DNA of 64,000 nucleotides from Fimbriiglobus ruber (lineage in GTDB: Bacteria; Planctomycetota; Planctomycetia; Gemmatales; Gemmataceae), in contig NZ_NIDE01000001.1 of the NCBI RefSeq assembly GCF_002197845.1, positions 620,001 to 684,000 on the forward strand. The letters run 5' to 3'. The notes under the pieces were generated by a model. That model ran no database searches. It worked only from the letters and a program-made list of their open reading frames with translations, and was not told where the DNA came from. The position numbers were made by a program, and so were the translations under genes. Shown piece by piece: positions 26,348 to 35,809 of the stretch. Position 1 is the first letter of the stretch. Every line of letters begins with the position of its first letter.

Positions 26348-26803
26348 ATGGCCCGACGCGAAGCACTGTTAACAATGACGAAAGCGTTAGTTTCCCGAAG
26401 AGCGGAACTGCGCAAGCGTATGGGCATGGAACTCGACGGCCTGGGGCTCTCCGCCCCGGCGGCCTCCGGGGATTCGGCGGACGCCGCGTTCGGTAACTCA
26501 GGTGAGGAAGTCGCGTCCCAGCTCGTCGAGTTGGAAGGGAAGGAACTGGCTCAGATCGAGCGGGCTCTAACCCGGATCAAGCAGGGATTGTACGGCGTGT
26601 GCGACGGCTGTGCGTGCAAAATCCCGGTCGCCCGACTCAACGCGCTGCCGTACTCCACCCTCTGCGTGAAATGCCAGCGGGAGTCCGAGAACGATTCCGG
26701 TTGGCTGTCTTCCCATCAGCTCGCCGGTTGGGACAAGGTGCGCGATTCCGGTGAAGATCGCGATATCGACCTGGCGGACCTGGAAATCGATCTGAGCAAG
26801 TAG
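26348..26803 (+). CDS. DksA/TraR-family zinc-finger protein
   Basis: A 151-residue regulator that in better-known members binds the RNA polymerase secondary channel and modulates rRNA and stress transcription. The C-terminal zinc finger is CDGCACKIPVARLNALPY followed by CVKCQRE, a C-x2-C...C-x2-C arrangement. The N-terminal region is helical with EGKELAQIERALTRIKQG. The acidic tip residues of DksA cannot be confirmed. The ATG start has AGGTGG about seven bases upstream. It is monocistronic, with a terminator directly after. Confidence 0.9.
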   Translation: MARREALLTMTKALVSRRAELRKRMGMELDGLGLSAPAASGDSADAAFGNSGEEVASQLVELEGKELAQIERALTRIKQGLYGVCDGCACKIPVARLNALPYSTLCVKCQRESENDSGWLSSHQLAGWDKVRDSGEDRDIDLADLEIDLSK

Positions 26804-26839
26804 CCCGCAATCATTTCGATCTCGTGATCCGTCTCCTCG

Positions 26840-26869
26840 GAGCCCGTCTTACGACGGGCTCTTTGTCTT
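26840..26869 (+). terminator. Rho-independent terminator
   Basis: A nine-base stem, GAGCCCGTC at 26840-26848 with 26853-26861, has a TTAC loop and is followed by TTTGTCTT. It lies 37 bases after the DksA/TraR-like stop. Confidence 0.88.
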
Positions 26870-27190
26870 GATTGTTACCCGTCTTCGACACGTCCAACAC
26901 GATACAGCGTGTAGCAGAACTGAACAACCGGCTGTTTTTTCGAGGATTCAAATTTAGGCTCGTTTGAGGCAGTTTTATTCTCGGAAGATGGCAGCTGGTC
27001 CATCTGCGCGGGTGCGCCGGCTGCACAAGTTACGGGATATTTTCGGCTTATGCGGCCCCGAGATTCGCGAACCGGATGAACGAGTTGTTTTTCGCTCAAG
27101 GCGCGAAACGTGGGGTGAGTAGAGTGGTAGTGATCACGCCGTGTGTCTGGTCGCGATCGCATTCTCATCCCGCACAAATGCCAGAATCCC
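26870..27190. other. Gene-free stretch upstream of the Deg protease
   Basis: About 320 bases between the terminator and the htrA-type gene. No gene, repeat or clear promoter was recognised. Confidence 0.4.
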
Positions 27191-28345
27191 ATGACACGAC
27201 GCTTGCTTTGGGCCGCCACCGTGATCGGCGGGTCGTTCGCCGGAGGCATGGTCACCAGCGCGTTATTCGACACGCACGGGGTCGTGCATGCGCGACCCGA
27301 TTCGCCGCTTCCGCCGCCACCGGCCGCCGCGACTGTTGTGGAACGAGATCACGCTGGATCGCCCGCGCCGGACCGCTTTGAACAGGTGATCCAACAGATC
27401 GCGCCAGCCGTCGTGTCGGTCGACGCGGTCAAGCCGGCCACGACCCCGTCGCCGACGGGAAAATCCAAGCCGACGGAGGAGTCCGGGTCCGGCGTCATCG
27501 TGCGCCTCGACGCCGCGCGGGGTTACTACGCCGTAACGAACAACCACGTCGTCGGGGGGGCTCGACCCGGTGAAATCACCGTCAACTTGGCCGACGGCCG
27601 GATCATTCAGCCCGACCGCGTCTGGACCGACCCGGAGTCCGACATCGCGGTGTTGCGGCTGCCTGCCGAAAACCTGCCATTCGCGGAACTCGGCGACAGC
27701 GATCGCACCCGCCGCGGCCAGTGGGTGCTCGCGTTCGGCAGCCCGTTCGGGTTGAACCAGACGGTCACTCACGGGATCATTTCCGCCCGCGACCGCGGGC
27801 AAATCAGCCTGGGCACGACGATCCGCATCAAGGAATTTTTGCAGACGGACGCGGCGATCAACCCCGGGTCGAGTGGCGGACCGTTGGCGGACATGTCCGG
27901 TGCCGTGATCGGGATTAACACCGCTATCGCGTCCAACAACGGGAACAATAGCGGCGTGTCGTTCAGCATTCCCGCGAATCTGGTCAAGCGGGTCGCCCGG
28001 GAATTGTTGGAGAAGGGGGCCGTCTCGCGCGGCTACCTCGGCTTACAACTCGCCCCGACGATCGAACCGGCCGCCGCACTCCGACTCGGTTTGAGCCGGT
28101 CGTGGGGGGCGCTCGTGGAAGGCGTTCACCCGGACGGCCCGGCTGCGGCCGGCGGGCTCCAGAAAGGGGACGTCATCCTCAAACTCGACGCGGTCGAAAT
28201 CCGCGACGAAAATCACCTGATTAACTTGATCAGTGCGCTGCCACCCAACCAAAAGATCCGCGTCTCGGTCTGGCGCGACCGCCAGGACCGCGTCCTCAAC
28301 GTCGTCGTCGGAGATTGGGCAGTAGTCGCGGTTCGAAGCCGGTAG
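27191..28345 (+). CDS. HtrA/Deg-family serine protease with one PDZ domain
   Basis: Envelope protease and chaperone of about 384 residues. The ATG at 27191 gives a signal-anchor-like N-terminus (MTRRLLWAATVIGGSFAGGM); an upstream ATG at 27143 would put charged residues before it. The catalytic triad is His119 (VTNNHVVGG), Asp151 (ESDIAVLRL) and Ser228 (INPGSSGGPLADM). The PDZ domain spans about residues 275-370 (GVHPDGPAAAGGLQKGDVIL). One PDZ rather than two suggests a DegS/HtrA-like type. It is followed by a very stable hairpin. Confidence 0.93.
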   Translation: MTRRLLWAATVIGGSFAGGMVTSALFDTHGVVHARPDSPLPPPPAAATVVERDHAGSPAPDRFEQVIQQIAPAVVSVDAVKPATTPSPTGKSKPTEESGSGVIVRLDAARGYYAVTNNHVVGGARPGEITVNLADGRIIQPDRVWTDPESDIAVLRLPAENLPFAELGDSDRTRRGQWVLAFGSPFGLNQTVTHGIISARDRGQISLGTTIRIKEFLQTDAAINPGSSGGPLADMSGAVIGINTAIASNNGNNSGVSFSIPANLVKRVARELLEKGAVSRGYLGLQLAPTIEPAAALRLGLSRSWGALVEGVHPDGPAAAGGLQKGDVILKLDAVEIRDENHLINLISALPPNQKIRVSVWRDRQDRVLNVVVGDWAVVAVRSR

Positions 28346-28372
28346 GATGGTCCGGAGTCTGCGACTAAAAAT

Positions 28373-28428
28373 GCGCCGGGCCGCCCGGGACTTTCACTTA
28401 GTGAATCGAGTCCCGGGCGGCCCGGCGC
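28373..28428. terminator. 20-bp GC-rich hairpin after the Deg protease
   Basis: The perfect 20-base arms 28373-28392 and 28409-28428 surround a 16-base loop that itself contains TTCACT-AGTGAA. No U run follows on either strand beyond TTTC, so it may be a stabilising hairpin as well as a terminator for the two convergent genes. Confidence 0.8.
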
Positions 28429-28465
28429 GTTTCATCCGTTCACAAGCCGTCGAGTCCGGCCCGCA

Positions 28466-28576
28466 TCAATCGTCTTCGTCTTTCTTCTTCATGCGCATGA
28501 AAATCATCACACCGACAAGGGCGAGAAGAATCAGGAACATGATGCCCATGCCCAAGTAAGAACTCAGAAACTCCAT
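28466..28576 (-). CDS. 36-residue single-pass membrane protein
   Basis: A very short gene whose product is one hydrophobic helix, residues 4-28 (SYLGMGIMFLILLALVGVMI), ending in a charged tail KKKDEDD. An ATG at 28576 is preceded by AAGGA at 28585-28589 with an eight-base spacer, which decides the start. The frame remains open upstream to 28765, but that sequence is polar and composition-unlike. It resembles small membrane regulators or assembly factors by form only; the function is unknown. It is convergent with the Deg protease gene. Confidence 0.7.
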   Translation of the reverse strand: MEFLSSYLGMGIMFLILLALVGVMIFMRMKKKDEDD

Positions 28577-28584
28577 GGTTCTCG

Positions 28585-28589
28585 TCCTT
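28585..28589 (-). promoter_or_regulatory. Ribosome-binding site of the 36-residue gene
   Basis: On the minus strand this reads AAGGA (in GAAAGGACGAG), eight bases before the ATG at 28576. It supports translation of the short form. Confidence 0.7.
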
Positions 28590-28915
28590 TCGGAAATTGT
28601 GGAAATAAAAAACTGAACGCTCGAGTCGACCACCGCGACCGTTTCTATCGTGTGACACGAGCCGACCGACTCGATACTGGGAACAGTTCTACTTTTCACC
28701 TCAGGCGGCTGCAAGGTGTCGTGGGTAAAAAATTGTGGAGTGGAATCGCCACGGATCTGAGCCAAACTTTCGTAGCCGACCGGTTCATCTTTTCTTCACA
28801 TCTCTTTGCGCGAGTTTACCCAAATTCGCGCCGTCCGTTGCTCTGTATGCCGTGTCAGAGTAATTTAACACTCTCCTCTCATTGAGTTTAGTCCCGCACC
28901 GGGGGTGCAAATCCG
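28590..28915. other. Gene-free divergent promoter region
   Basis: About 325 bases between the 36-residue membrane protein and gltB, which point away from each other. It should contain both promoters; no clear operator was recognised. Confidence 0.4.
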
Positions 28916-31900
28916 ATGAGGACGAAAGCGTTGGTCGAGAGCGGTGCCCTGCTCTACACGGACTATGTGGGAAAAGACGCCTGCGGCATCGGCGGTGTCG
29001 CGGCGAAGGGGGGGAAACCGTCGACCGAAGTCGTTCGCAAGGCGTTGATCGCGCTCAAAGCCATGGAACACCGGGGCGGCGTTTGCGGCGACGCCGGGGA
29101 CGGGGCAGGGTTAACTGCACAGCTGCCTCATGCCTTTTTCCGCGAAGAAGCCAAGCGGCTCGGCCTCGACGGCGCCCGCGACTTGCGACCCGAACACGTA
29201 CTCGCTGTCGGCGTGTTTTTCCTCCACGAGGCGGAGCCCGCGAAGCACGACGTCTACCGCGGAATCGTCCGCGGCGTTCTCGGCGCAGCCGGTGCGCCGA
29301 TCGAGTTCCTCGGCTTCCGGTTAGTCCCGACCCGCGACGACTGCCTTCCGCCTAGCGCCCGCGCGAGTCGGCCCGGGGCGATCGAGCAGGTGTTGATGCG
29401 CGTGACGGGCGAGGTCGCCGACGCGGAGCGCTGGCTTTATCGCGCGCGGCTCGACCTGCGGCACCGGTTCCGCCAACACGGGCTCTCGGTTTACATCGTG
29501 TCGCTGTCCGCCCGGTTGGTCGGCTACAAGGGGCTCTTGACCAGCCACCAGTTCGCGGATTTCTACCCGGACCTCTCCGACGATATCTTTGAATCCGGGA
29601 TCGCGTTCTTCCACCGCCGGTATTCCACCAACACGTTCCCGAACTGGAACCTCGCCCAACCGTTCCGCACCCTCTGCCACAACGGCGAAATCAACACGGT
29701 TCGGACGAATCGCAACGCCGTTCACGCCCTCGCGCGGGGGCTGAACCCGCCGCTCCCCGGCGACGACCTGCTCAGCCCGGCGATGAGCGATTCCGCGAGC
29801 CTCGACGAGTGGCTGGAGTATCTGGTCTGCGCCCGCGATTGGTCGCTTCTCCGGGCCATGCGGCTGTCCGTGCCGCCGGTGTGGGACACCGAGGCGGACG
29901 TGTGGGGGCAGGAAGCCGTCGACCTCTTTTCGTACTGCCGCCGCAAGTACGGCAGCCTCAGCGCGTGGGACGGCCCGGCCGGGCTCGTCGCGTCCGACGG
30001 CCGGGTGTTGGTCGGCCTGGTGGACCGGATGGGGCTGCGGCCGGTCCGTTGGTGTTCGGACCAGCGCGGGTGGCTGTACATCGCCTCCGAATCCGGGGTG
30101 TTCGGCCTAGACACGTCCACGATCGTCGCGAGCGGGCAACTCCAGCCGGGTCAGATGATCGCGCTTGACACCGAAACGGGTGAGCGGCTCGACAGCCACC
30201 AGATTCTTGCCCGGGTGGTGAGCGAGGCAAAAGACGAACTGGGCGACGTCCACGAACTCAACAAGCGGCAGGTCGTACTCACCGAGGGGTTCGATTTCAC
30301 CCGCCAAACGGAAGACATCGTCGGGGCGCTGCTGGCCGACCGCGACTGGACGCTCGAAGTTCTCCTTCAAGCGGAAGGGTGGGACTTCGAGCGGGCCTCG
30401 TTCGTCAAGGACATGGCCAAACTGTCCAAGGAACCGCTCAGCTCGATGGGGCACGACCGCGTCTTGACGGTCTTCTCCGCCCACCATCCGACGCTGTTCA
30501 AATACTGCCAGCAGACGTTCGCCGAGGTGACAAACCCGCCCATCGATCCCTACCGCGAGGGCGGGGCGATGTCGCTCATGACGTATCTGGGGCGGGCGGC
30601 GACTGAGAAGGAAAACGAGGTCGATTCACTCCCCATCAAGCAGATGGAGTTGTCTTCCCCCGTTATCAGCGACGCCGTCATTGAGGAAATTCGGCAGAAC
30701 GAATTGCTCGGGTATAAGGTGCTCGATGCGACGTTCCGCCTGGGCGGTGGCGCGGAGGCGCTGCGGACCGCCCTCGAAGCACTCCGCGCCGCGGCCGAGA
30801 AAGCCGTCCACGCGGGGTTCCATGTGCTTTGCATCAGTGACAAGGAAGCCTGTCGGCGGGGCATCGACCCGATCCCGTCCCTCCTCGCGCTCGGGGCCGT
30901 CCACAACTATCTCTGCCGGCAGGGCCTCCGCGACCGCTGCTCGTTGATTGTCCAGGCGGGTGACATCCAGGAAGGGCACGACGTCTGCGTCCTCGTCGCG
31001 TTCGGGGCGGACGCCGTCCACCCATACCTGATGCTACGGCTCGTGAAGGACGGGTTGGTCTGGAAGCACCCGGAGTCCAAGCAGGAGTTGCGGCTCGAAC
31101 CGCACGAAGCCCTACGAAATTTGTTCTACGCGCTGGAAGACTCGGTCCTCAAAGTGATCTCCAAGATGGGCATCACGACGATCGAGGGCTACCGCGGGGC
31201 GATGCTGTTCGAGGCGGTCGGGTTCGGGCCGGAGTTGATGGAGTTCCTGGGCGATTTCCCCTCGCGCGTCGGCGGGATTGGCCTGGCGGACGTGGTGGAC
31301 GACGCCCGGTGGCGGGTCGAGCAGGCCGAGAAGATGGCCGCCCAGAACTCACCGCTCGGTCGCAACCGCGACTACCACGCCTTCAACGCGAAAGTCCGAA
31401 TGGCCCTCCGCGAGGCGGTCAAGGAGGCTCACCCCGAACCGGAAGAAGGCGGCGGGGAAATGGCCTACACCGCGCCGCCGGAGACACCGAACCCGGATGC
31501 CCGGCTCAACGTCGGGCTCAAGTTCGAGAAGTTCTCGGAGATGATCAGGACGCGCCCGCCGACTGTCCTACGCGACCTCTTCCGTGTGAAGCTGTCCGGT
31601 CCTGCCGTGCCGGTCAACGAGGTCCAGCTTGGGGTCGACCTGATCCGCAACCACTTTCGCGGGGCGGCCATGAGCCACGGCGCCTTGACCGGCGCCTCGC
31701 ACATGACAATCGCGGCCGCCTTGAATGAACTCGGCGGGTTGAGCAACAGCGGGGAGGGCGGGGAAGCCCGGTGGCGGAACGACGTACCACCGATGGCGTG
31801 GGGCGAGTACTGGGACAAGGTCATGCTCCAGCGGCAAGACCATCCCACGGTCTACGCCCTCGACCCCGCCAACCTCCGCGCCAGCCGCTTCCGCAGCCGC

Positions 31901-33631
31901 ATCCGCCAGGTGGCGTCCGGGCGGTTCGGGGTGGAAGCCGAGTATTTGGTGAACGCGGACGAACTCCAGATCAAGATGGCCCAGGGGGCGAAGCCCGGTG
32001 AAGGCGGGCAGCTCATGGGCAAGAAGGTGACGGCCGAGATCGCCGAGATCCGGTTCGCGAAGCCGGGTACGGACCTGATCTCGCCGCCGCCACACCACGA
32101 CATTTACTCGATCGAAGACCTCGCACAACTGATTTACGACCTGAAGGCTGTGAAGCCGGGCGTCCAGGTGTCAGTCAAACTCGTCGCGGTGGAAAATATC
32201 GGGACGATCGCCGTCGGCGTGGCCAAGGCCGGTGCGGACGTCATCGAGATCGACGGCATTGATGGTGGGACCGGGGCCGCGATGGTGTCGAGCAAGGAAC
32301 ACGCCGGGTTGCCGAGCGAGATGGGGCTCGCCGAAGCTCATCAGGCGCTCACGGTGAACGGGCTGCGCACGTCGGTCAAACTCCGCGTCGGCGGGGGGAT
32401 CAAGAACGGGCACGACGTCATCAAGTACGCACTGCTCGGCGCCGACCAGTTCAGCTTCGGCCAGGGGCTGATGGTCTCGGTCGGGTGTATCGTCTGCAAA
32501 TCGTGCCACATCCCGAACTGCCCGACCGGGATCACCGGGTCGCCCGAAATCTTCAAGGGGCACCCGGAGCATACCAAGGCGTACCTGCACGCCGTCGCGG
32601 ACGAAGTCCGCCACCTTCTGGCGGCGATGGGCTTCCGCCATATTTCGGAAGCAACCGGGCGATGCGACTTGCTGGAGAAGCGGCCAGACTTACAAGGCCG
32701 CCCGGCGAGTCTCGACGTTAGTCGATTCCTCCGGCCCGACATGGCTCTCGTCGGGCTGGAGCGGACGTACCCGCAACACGCCCCGCGTGCCGGTATTTGC
32801 ACGCCGGACGGCCCGTCGATGAACGAAAAGATCCTCTCCGCGTCCCACGACGCGATCGACGCCGGGCAGGACGCGGCCCTCGTGTTCCGGGTCCGAAACA
32901 GCGACCGGTCGGTCGGCGCGACGGTCGCGGGGAAGATCGCCCAGCTCTACGGCCGCGAGGGAATGCCCTATAGTCGCGTGATTCGCGTCCGCATGACCGG
33001 GCAGGCCGGGCAGAGCTTCGGGGCGTGGTGCGTCAACGGCCTCGACCTTGAATTGAACGGCTTTGCCCAGGATGGCGTGGCGAAGGGCATCTCCGGCGGC
33101 ACCGTCGTCGTCACCCTCGATTACGCGAATGCGGATTACGGCGGGCAGATTCAGAGCGTGGCCGGAAACAACGTCGGGTACGGGGCGACGGGCGGCCAGG
33201 TTTTCGTCGGCGGCCGGGCTGGGCACCGACTTGGCATCCGCAACTCGGGCGCGACGATCGTGGCCGAGGCCGCCGGCAAGTACGCCTGCGAATACATGAC
33301 CCGCGGCCGCGTTCTCATTCTGGGGCCGATCGAAAATGAGATCGGGTCCGGGATGACGGGCGGGGAACTGTTCGTCTTCGACCCCAAGAACGAGGCACCG
33401 GCCAAACTCCACGGCAAGAGCGTGACCGTCATCAACAGCACCTATGTCGACTACGAGTGGATTCACCCGCTCGTCGTGAAGTACCACGCGCGGACGGGCA
33501 GTCGGCAGGCCGCACACATCCTCAAGAACTGGGCGGACGTCCGTCGCGGCCACCGACTCCGCAAGGTGATTCCGCTGGCCGTCGCGCGGGCGATGGAAGA
33601 CTTCAAGACGGTCGGGACGAACGCGGGGTGA
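28916..33631 (+). CDS. gltB: Glutamate synthase, large subunit
   Basis: Transfers the glutamine amide to 2-oxoglutarate. The 1571 residues show the full order: a class II amidotransferase domain to about 430 with the nucleophile at Cys23 (DACGIGGVA) after a 22-residue propeptide, a central domain, an FMN/synthase domain at about 800-1230, and a GXGXG C-terminal domain. The [3Fe-4S] ligands are Cys1191, Cys1197 and Cys1202 in GCIVCKSCHIPNCPTG, with an extra Cys1194 between. The EIDGIDGGTGAA motif is the expected FMN-site segment. No gltD (small, NADPH-binding subunit) is adjacent, so electrons may come from ferredoxin or a GltD encoded elsewhere. Confidence 0.95.
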   Translation: MRTKALVESGALLYTDYVGKDACGIGGVAAKGGKPSTEVVRKALIALKAMEHRGGVCGDAGDGAGLTAQLPHAFFREEAKRLGLDGARDLRPEHVLAVGVFFLHEAEPAKHDVYRGIVRGVLGAAGAPIEFLGFRLVPTRDDCLPPSARASRPGAIEQVLMRVTGEVADAERWLYRARLDLRHRFRQHGLSVYIVSLSARLVGYKGLLTSHQFADFYPDLSDDIFESGIAFFHRRYSTNTFPNWNLAQPFRTLCHNGEINTVRTNRNAVHALARGLNPPLPGDDLLSPAMSDSASLDEWLEYLVCARDWSLLRAMRLSVPPVWDTEADVWGQEAVDLFSYCRRKYGSLSAWDGPAGLVASDGRVLVGLVDRMGLRPVRWCSDQRGWLYIASESGVFGLDTSTIVASGQLQPGQMIALDTETGERLDSHQILARVVSEAKDELGDVHELNKRQVVLTEGFDFTRQTEDIVGALLADRDWTLEVLLQAEGWDFERASFVKDMAKLSKEPLSSMGHDRVLTVFSAHHPTLFKYCQQTFAEVTNPPIDPYREGGAMSLMTYLGRAATEKENEVDSLPIKQMELSSPVISDAVIEEIRQNELLGYKVLDATFRLGGGAEALRTALEALRAAAEKAVHAGFHVLCISDKEACRRGIDPIPSLLALGAVHNYLCRQGLRDRCSLIVQAGDIQEGHDVCVLVAFGADAVHPYLMLRLVKDGLVWKHPESKQELRLEPHEALRNLFYALEDSVLKVISKMGITTIEGYRGAMLFEAVGFGPELMEFLGDFPSRVGGIGLADVVDDARWRVEQAEKMAAQNSPLGRNRDYHAFNAKVRMALREAVKEAHPEPEEGGGEMAYTAPPETPNPDARLNVGLKFEKFSEMIRTRPPTVLRDLFRVKLSGPAVPVNEVQLGVDLIRNHFRGAAMSHGALTGASHMTIAAALNELGGLSNSGEGGEARWRNDVPPMAWGEYWDKVMLQRQDHPTVYALDPANLRASRFRSRIRQVASGRFGVEAEYLVNADELQIKMAQGAKPGEGGQLMGKKVTAEIAEIRFAKPGTDLISPPPHHDIYSIEDLAQLIYDLKAVKPGVQVSVKLVAVENIGTIAVGVAKAGADVIEIDGIDGGTGAAMVSSKEHAGLPSEMGLAEAHQALTVNGLRTSVKLRVGGGIKNGHDVIKYALLGADQFSFGQGLMVSVGCIVCKSCHIPNCPTGITGSPEIFKGHPEHTKAYLHAVADEVRHLLAAMGFRHISEATGRCDLLEKRPDLQGRPASLDVSRFLRPDMALVGLERTYPQHAPRAGICTPDGPSMNEKILSASHDAIDAGQDAALVFRVRNSDRSVGATVAGKIAQLYGREGMPYSRVIRVRMTGQAGQSFGAWCVNGLDLELNGFAQDGVAKGISGGTVVVTLDYANADYGGQIQSVAGNNVGYGATGGQVFVGGRAGHRLGIRNSGATIVAEAAGKYACEYMTRGRVLILGPIENEIGSGMTGGELFVFDPKNEAPAKLHGKSVTVINSTYVDYEWIHPLVVKYHARTGSRQAAHILKNWADVRRGHRLRKVIPLAVARAMEDFKTVGTNAG

Positions 33632-33675
33632 GCGGAACGGCTTGATCCCGGGGAAGGCTGGGCTGTCGAAGCGGT

Positions 33676-33738
33676 CGCCGGCGGGCTTCGACCCGCCGGC
33701 GGGCTTCGACCCGCCGGCGGGCTTCGACCCGCCGGCGG
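33676..33738. repeat. 18-bp tandem repeat, three and a half copies
   Basis: Three perfect copies of GCTTCGACCCGCCGGCGG (33685-33702, 33703-33720, 33721-33738), preceded by a half copy. The repeat lies between the gltB stop and the convergent lipoprotein gene, outside both. Each unit is close to self-complementary (GCCGGCGGGC) and could fold. Confidence 0.93.
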
Positions 33739-33750
33739 CCACCAAATCTG

Positions 33751-34839
33751 TTATGGCTGCGTCACAGTCTTCTGAATCGCGGGAATGGCGTTGGAATCCT
33801 TCTTCGGGCCGGAGCCCTGAGCAGTAGCGGGGGGGCTGATCGACGAGTCGAAATGCTCGAGGAGTTCCTTTTGCAGCCGATCTGTCTGCTCTTTGAATCG
33901 ATCTTTCTCAGCCTTCGGTGCGTTCGTGGCTTCGAACGTCTTTGTGGCGCGGTCCACGAACTGTTGCATGTTGCCGACGAATCGGTCCCGCTTGTCGGGT
34001 TGATTGCTGTACAGGCTGGCGAGCCGCTCGAATTCGCCGTACATCCGCATTTGCACGAGGAGATGCTCGGCCTTTTGCTGATCGTCCGCCGGTTCCGGTA
34101 GCGCCGTATAGACGTCCGCAATGACCCGAATCTGATCGATGGGCGCTTTAGTCTGCACGGTCTTGCCGGCAACCGCAGTCGGGCCTCGCGGGTGGAGCGA
34201 AGCGGTCGAGATCTCCGAAATTGCGCGTGTAAATTGCGCCAAATTCTGCGCGTCCTCGGGCATCACCCAGACGGACACTTTGCCGTAATGAGCGACGTGT
34301 GCGGCTCGGGCGGGCACGTCGTACGGCGTCCCCATGTGAACCCACCCCGGGTTCATGATCGGCGCGAGCACCTGCGGCTCGGGCTTGAACATCTCGGCCA
34401 GTGTGATGTTGCAGGCTTGGTCCGCGCACTGATAACCGAGTGCCTTCTGATACGCGCTCCGCACCAACTGGACCCGATCCGGATCGAGGGTACTGGCGGT
34501 GGTCGAGGCCGGGACGATCGGTTGGGGGAGTCTCGGCCCCGGGGATAAAACGTCCGCCGGGTTCAGCAACATACTCCCGGCTCCGAAGGAGGCGAAATCC
34601 CGGCTCATCGCGCCGACCAGCGTCGGGTTCTGCGGAACCGTGTTGGGGGTATTATTCGGGAGGGAGGGGCTCGCCACCGCGTCGGGCGCGACGGCGAACG
34701 TCGCGAAGTTCTGCATGACCTGCTGATAGGGCGATTCGGGCTGGGGCGCGTTTTCGAGTGCGACGGGGTTCCGGAACTGCACCGACTGGCAACCGCTCCC
34801 TATGGTGAGTACGCAAAACACAAACACGAAGAGCCTCAT
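33751..34839 (-). CDS. Putative lipoprotein of unknown function
   Basis: A 362-residue protein with a lipoprotein signal peptide: MRLFVFVFCVLTIGSGC, with the modified Cys at residue 17. The mature N-terminal 120 residues are rich in Pro, Asn and Thr. A helical C-terminal half includes EHLLVQMRMYGEFERLASLY and ends in a charged, probably coiled region. A two-Cys segment YQCADQACNITLAEM lies mid-protein. No family was recognised; it is probably an outer- or inner-membrane anchored envelope protein. Confidence 0.75.
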   Translation of the reverse strand: MRLFVFVFCVLTIGSGCQSVQFRNPVALENAPQPESPYQQVMQNFATFAVAPDAVASPSLPNNTPNTVPQNPTLVGAMSRDFASFGAGSMLLNPADVLSPGPRLPQPIVPASTTASTLDPDRVQLVRSAYQKALGYQCADQACNITLAEMFKPEPQVLAPIMNPGWVHMGTPYDVPARAAHVAHYGKVSVWVMPEDAQNLAQFTRAISEISTASLHPRGPTAVAGKTVQTKAPIDQIRVIADVYTALPEPADDQQKAEHLLVQMRMYGEFERLASLYSNQPDKRDRFVGNMQQFVDRATKTFEATNAPKAEKDRFKEQTDRLQKELLEHFDSSISPPATAQGSGPKKDSNAIPAIQKTVTQP

Positions 34840-35209
34840 CGCATTGCTCCCCTCTCCCGTGGAGAAGATAAGGGTTACGCCGAATTCGCGGACTGAAACG
34901 ATGTATCGGCACGACGGGAAATCGTTACGGAAGGATTAACCGGCGGGTGCTGCCATTCGGTCCGCCGCGGTTCACTTTGTGCTAGTCAGAACGAATAGTG
35001 TGATTTTGCGGGTAATCACGAATGTGTCGGTTGCGACATGGGGTGGATCCCGATTTACGGGAAACCGCGCGATTCTCTTCAAGTCGCGTGTTGCGGCAAT
35101 GCGGGCGGCGGTAACTGAGATGCTGCGAAGTGCTATTTTGCCGGCACCGAATTGCCGGGCCGACCAAACGCAACCACGCGGATGCGCTTCGTCGGCATTC
35201 CGAAATGCG
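34840..35209. other. Gene-free stretch
   Basis: About 370 bases upstream of the lipoprotein gene and after the XRE regulator gene, both on the minus strand. No gene, hairpin or repeat was recognised. Confidence 0.4.
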
Positions 35210-35809
35210 CTACACCCGGGCTGCTTCTCGCGCCCGGTTATTCACCTTTTCAAACATCAAAGTGACGATCTGCTCGAGTGAGTCCATGTACTCGGACCCG
35301 GCGATCGCCCGGACCTGACAGAGTAGTCGTCGTCGGCGCTCGATCGTCTCGACGACATGCTCGACGCCGAGTCGCTCCAACTCGCCGCCCGGCTCTTGCA
35401 GCGCGAGTAGCTCGTGGATCTCGTCCGTGCGTAGCTCGATGGCCCGATCCTGGTGGCGCTCTAGCCAGCTGCGCAACTCCGGAAGGGCGGCCTGCGCGTA
35501 CAGCGTCTTGAGCGCTTCCTCGTCCACCGGCACTTTGCCGTGGATGCGTAAGAGCAGTCGTTCGAGCGGGAGCGTGCGGAGTTCGTTGACCGTCAGGTCG
35601 AACGCCTTCGCGCACTGCCCCACGGTCGCGTTCCGCAACTGCCGTTTCGGGCCCCCGTGCAAGATCTGCCGGACCGTGTGCCGGTTCAGCTTCGTCGCGC
35701 GGGCAAAGTCTTCTTGGTTCCAGCCTTTTTCTTCGACCAGCTTCGCGATCTTGTGAGCAAGATCCCCGTCCGCCCCCGGCCCGGTTCCCCCGGGCACGCC
35801 CGTAGTCAT
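35210..35809 (-). CDS. XRE-family helix-turn-helix regulator
   Basis: A 199-residue DNA-binding protein. Residues 15-75 form a Cro/CI-type HTH: IAKLVEEKGWNQEDFARATK then LNRHTVRQILHGG, then a third helix near VGQCAKAFDLTVNELRTL. The C-terminal 110 residues are helical with ELRSWLERHQDRAIELRTDE and no recognised ligand domain. The ATG at 35809 gives a Gly/Pro-rich leader of about 14 residues. The target is unknown; no palindromic operator was found next to the gene. Confidence 0.82.
   Translation of the reverse strand: MTTGVPGGTGPGADGDLAHKIAKLVEEKGWNQEDFARATKLNRHTVRQILHGGPKRQLRNATVGQCAKAFDLTVNELRTLPLERLLLRIHGKVPVDEEALKTLYAQAALPELRSWLERHQDRAIELRTDEIHELLALQEPGGELERLGVEHVVETIERRRRLLCQVRAIAGSEYMDSLEQIVTLMFEKVNNRAREAARV

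Noticed and set aside
28346-28559. Small plus-strand frame after the Deg protease
   Set aside because: It reads through the 20-base-pair hairpin and is antisense to the 36-residue membrane protein, which has a better start.
33690-33827. Repeat peptide PAGFDP
   Set aside because: Comes from the 18-base intergenic tandem repeat; no start, no ribosome-binding site.
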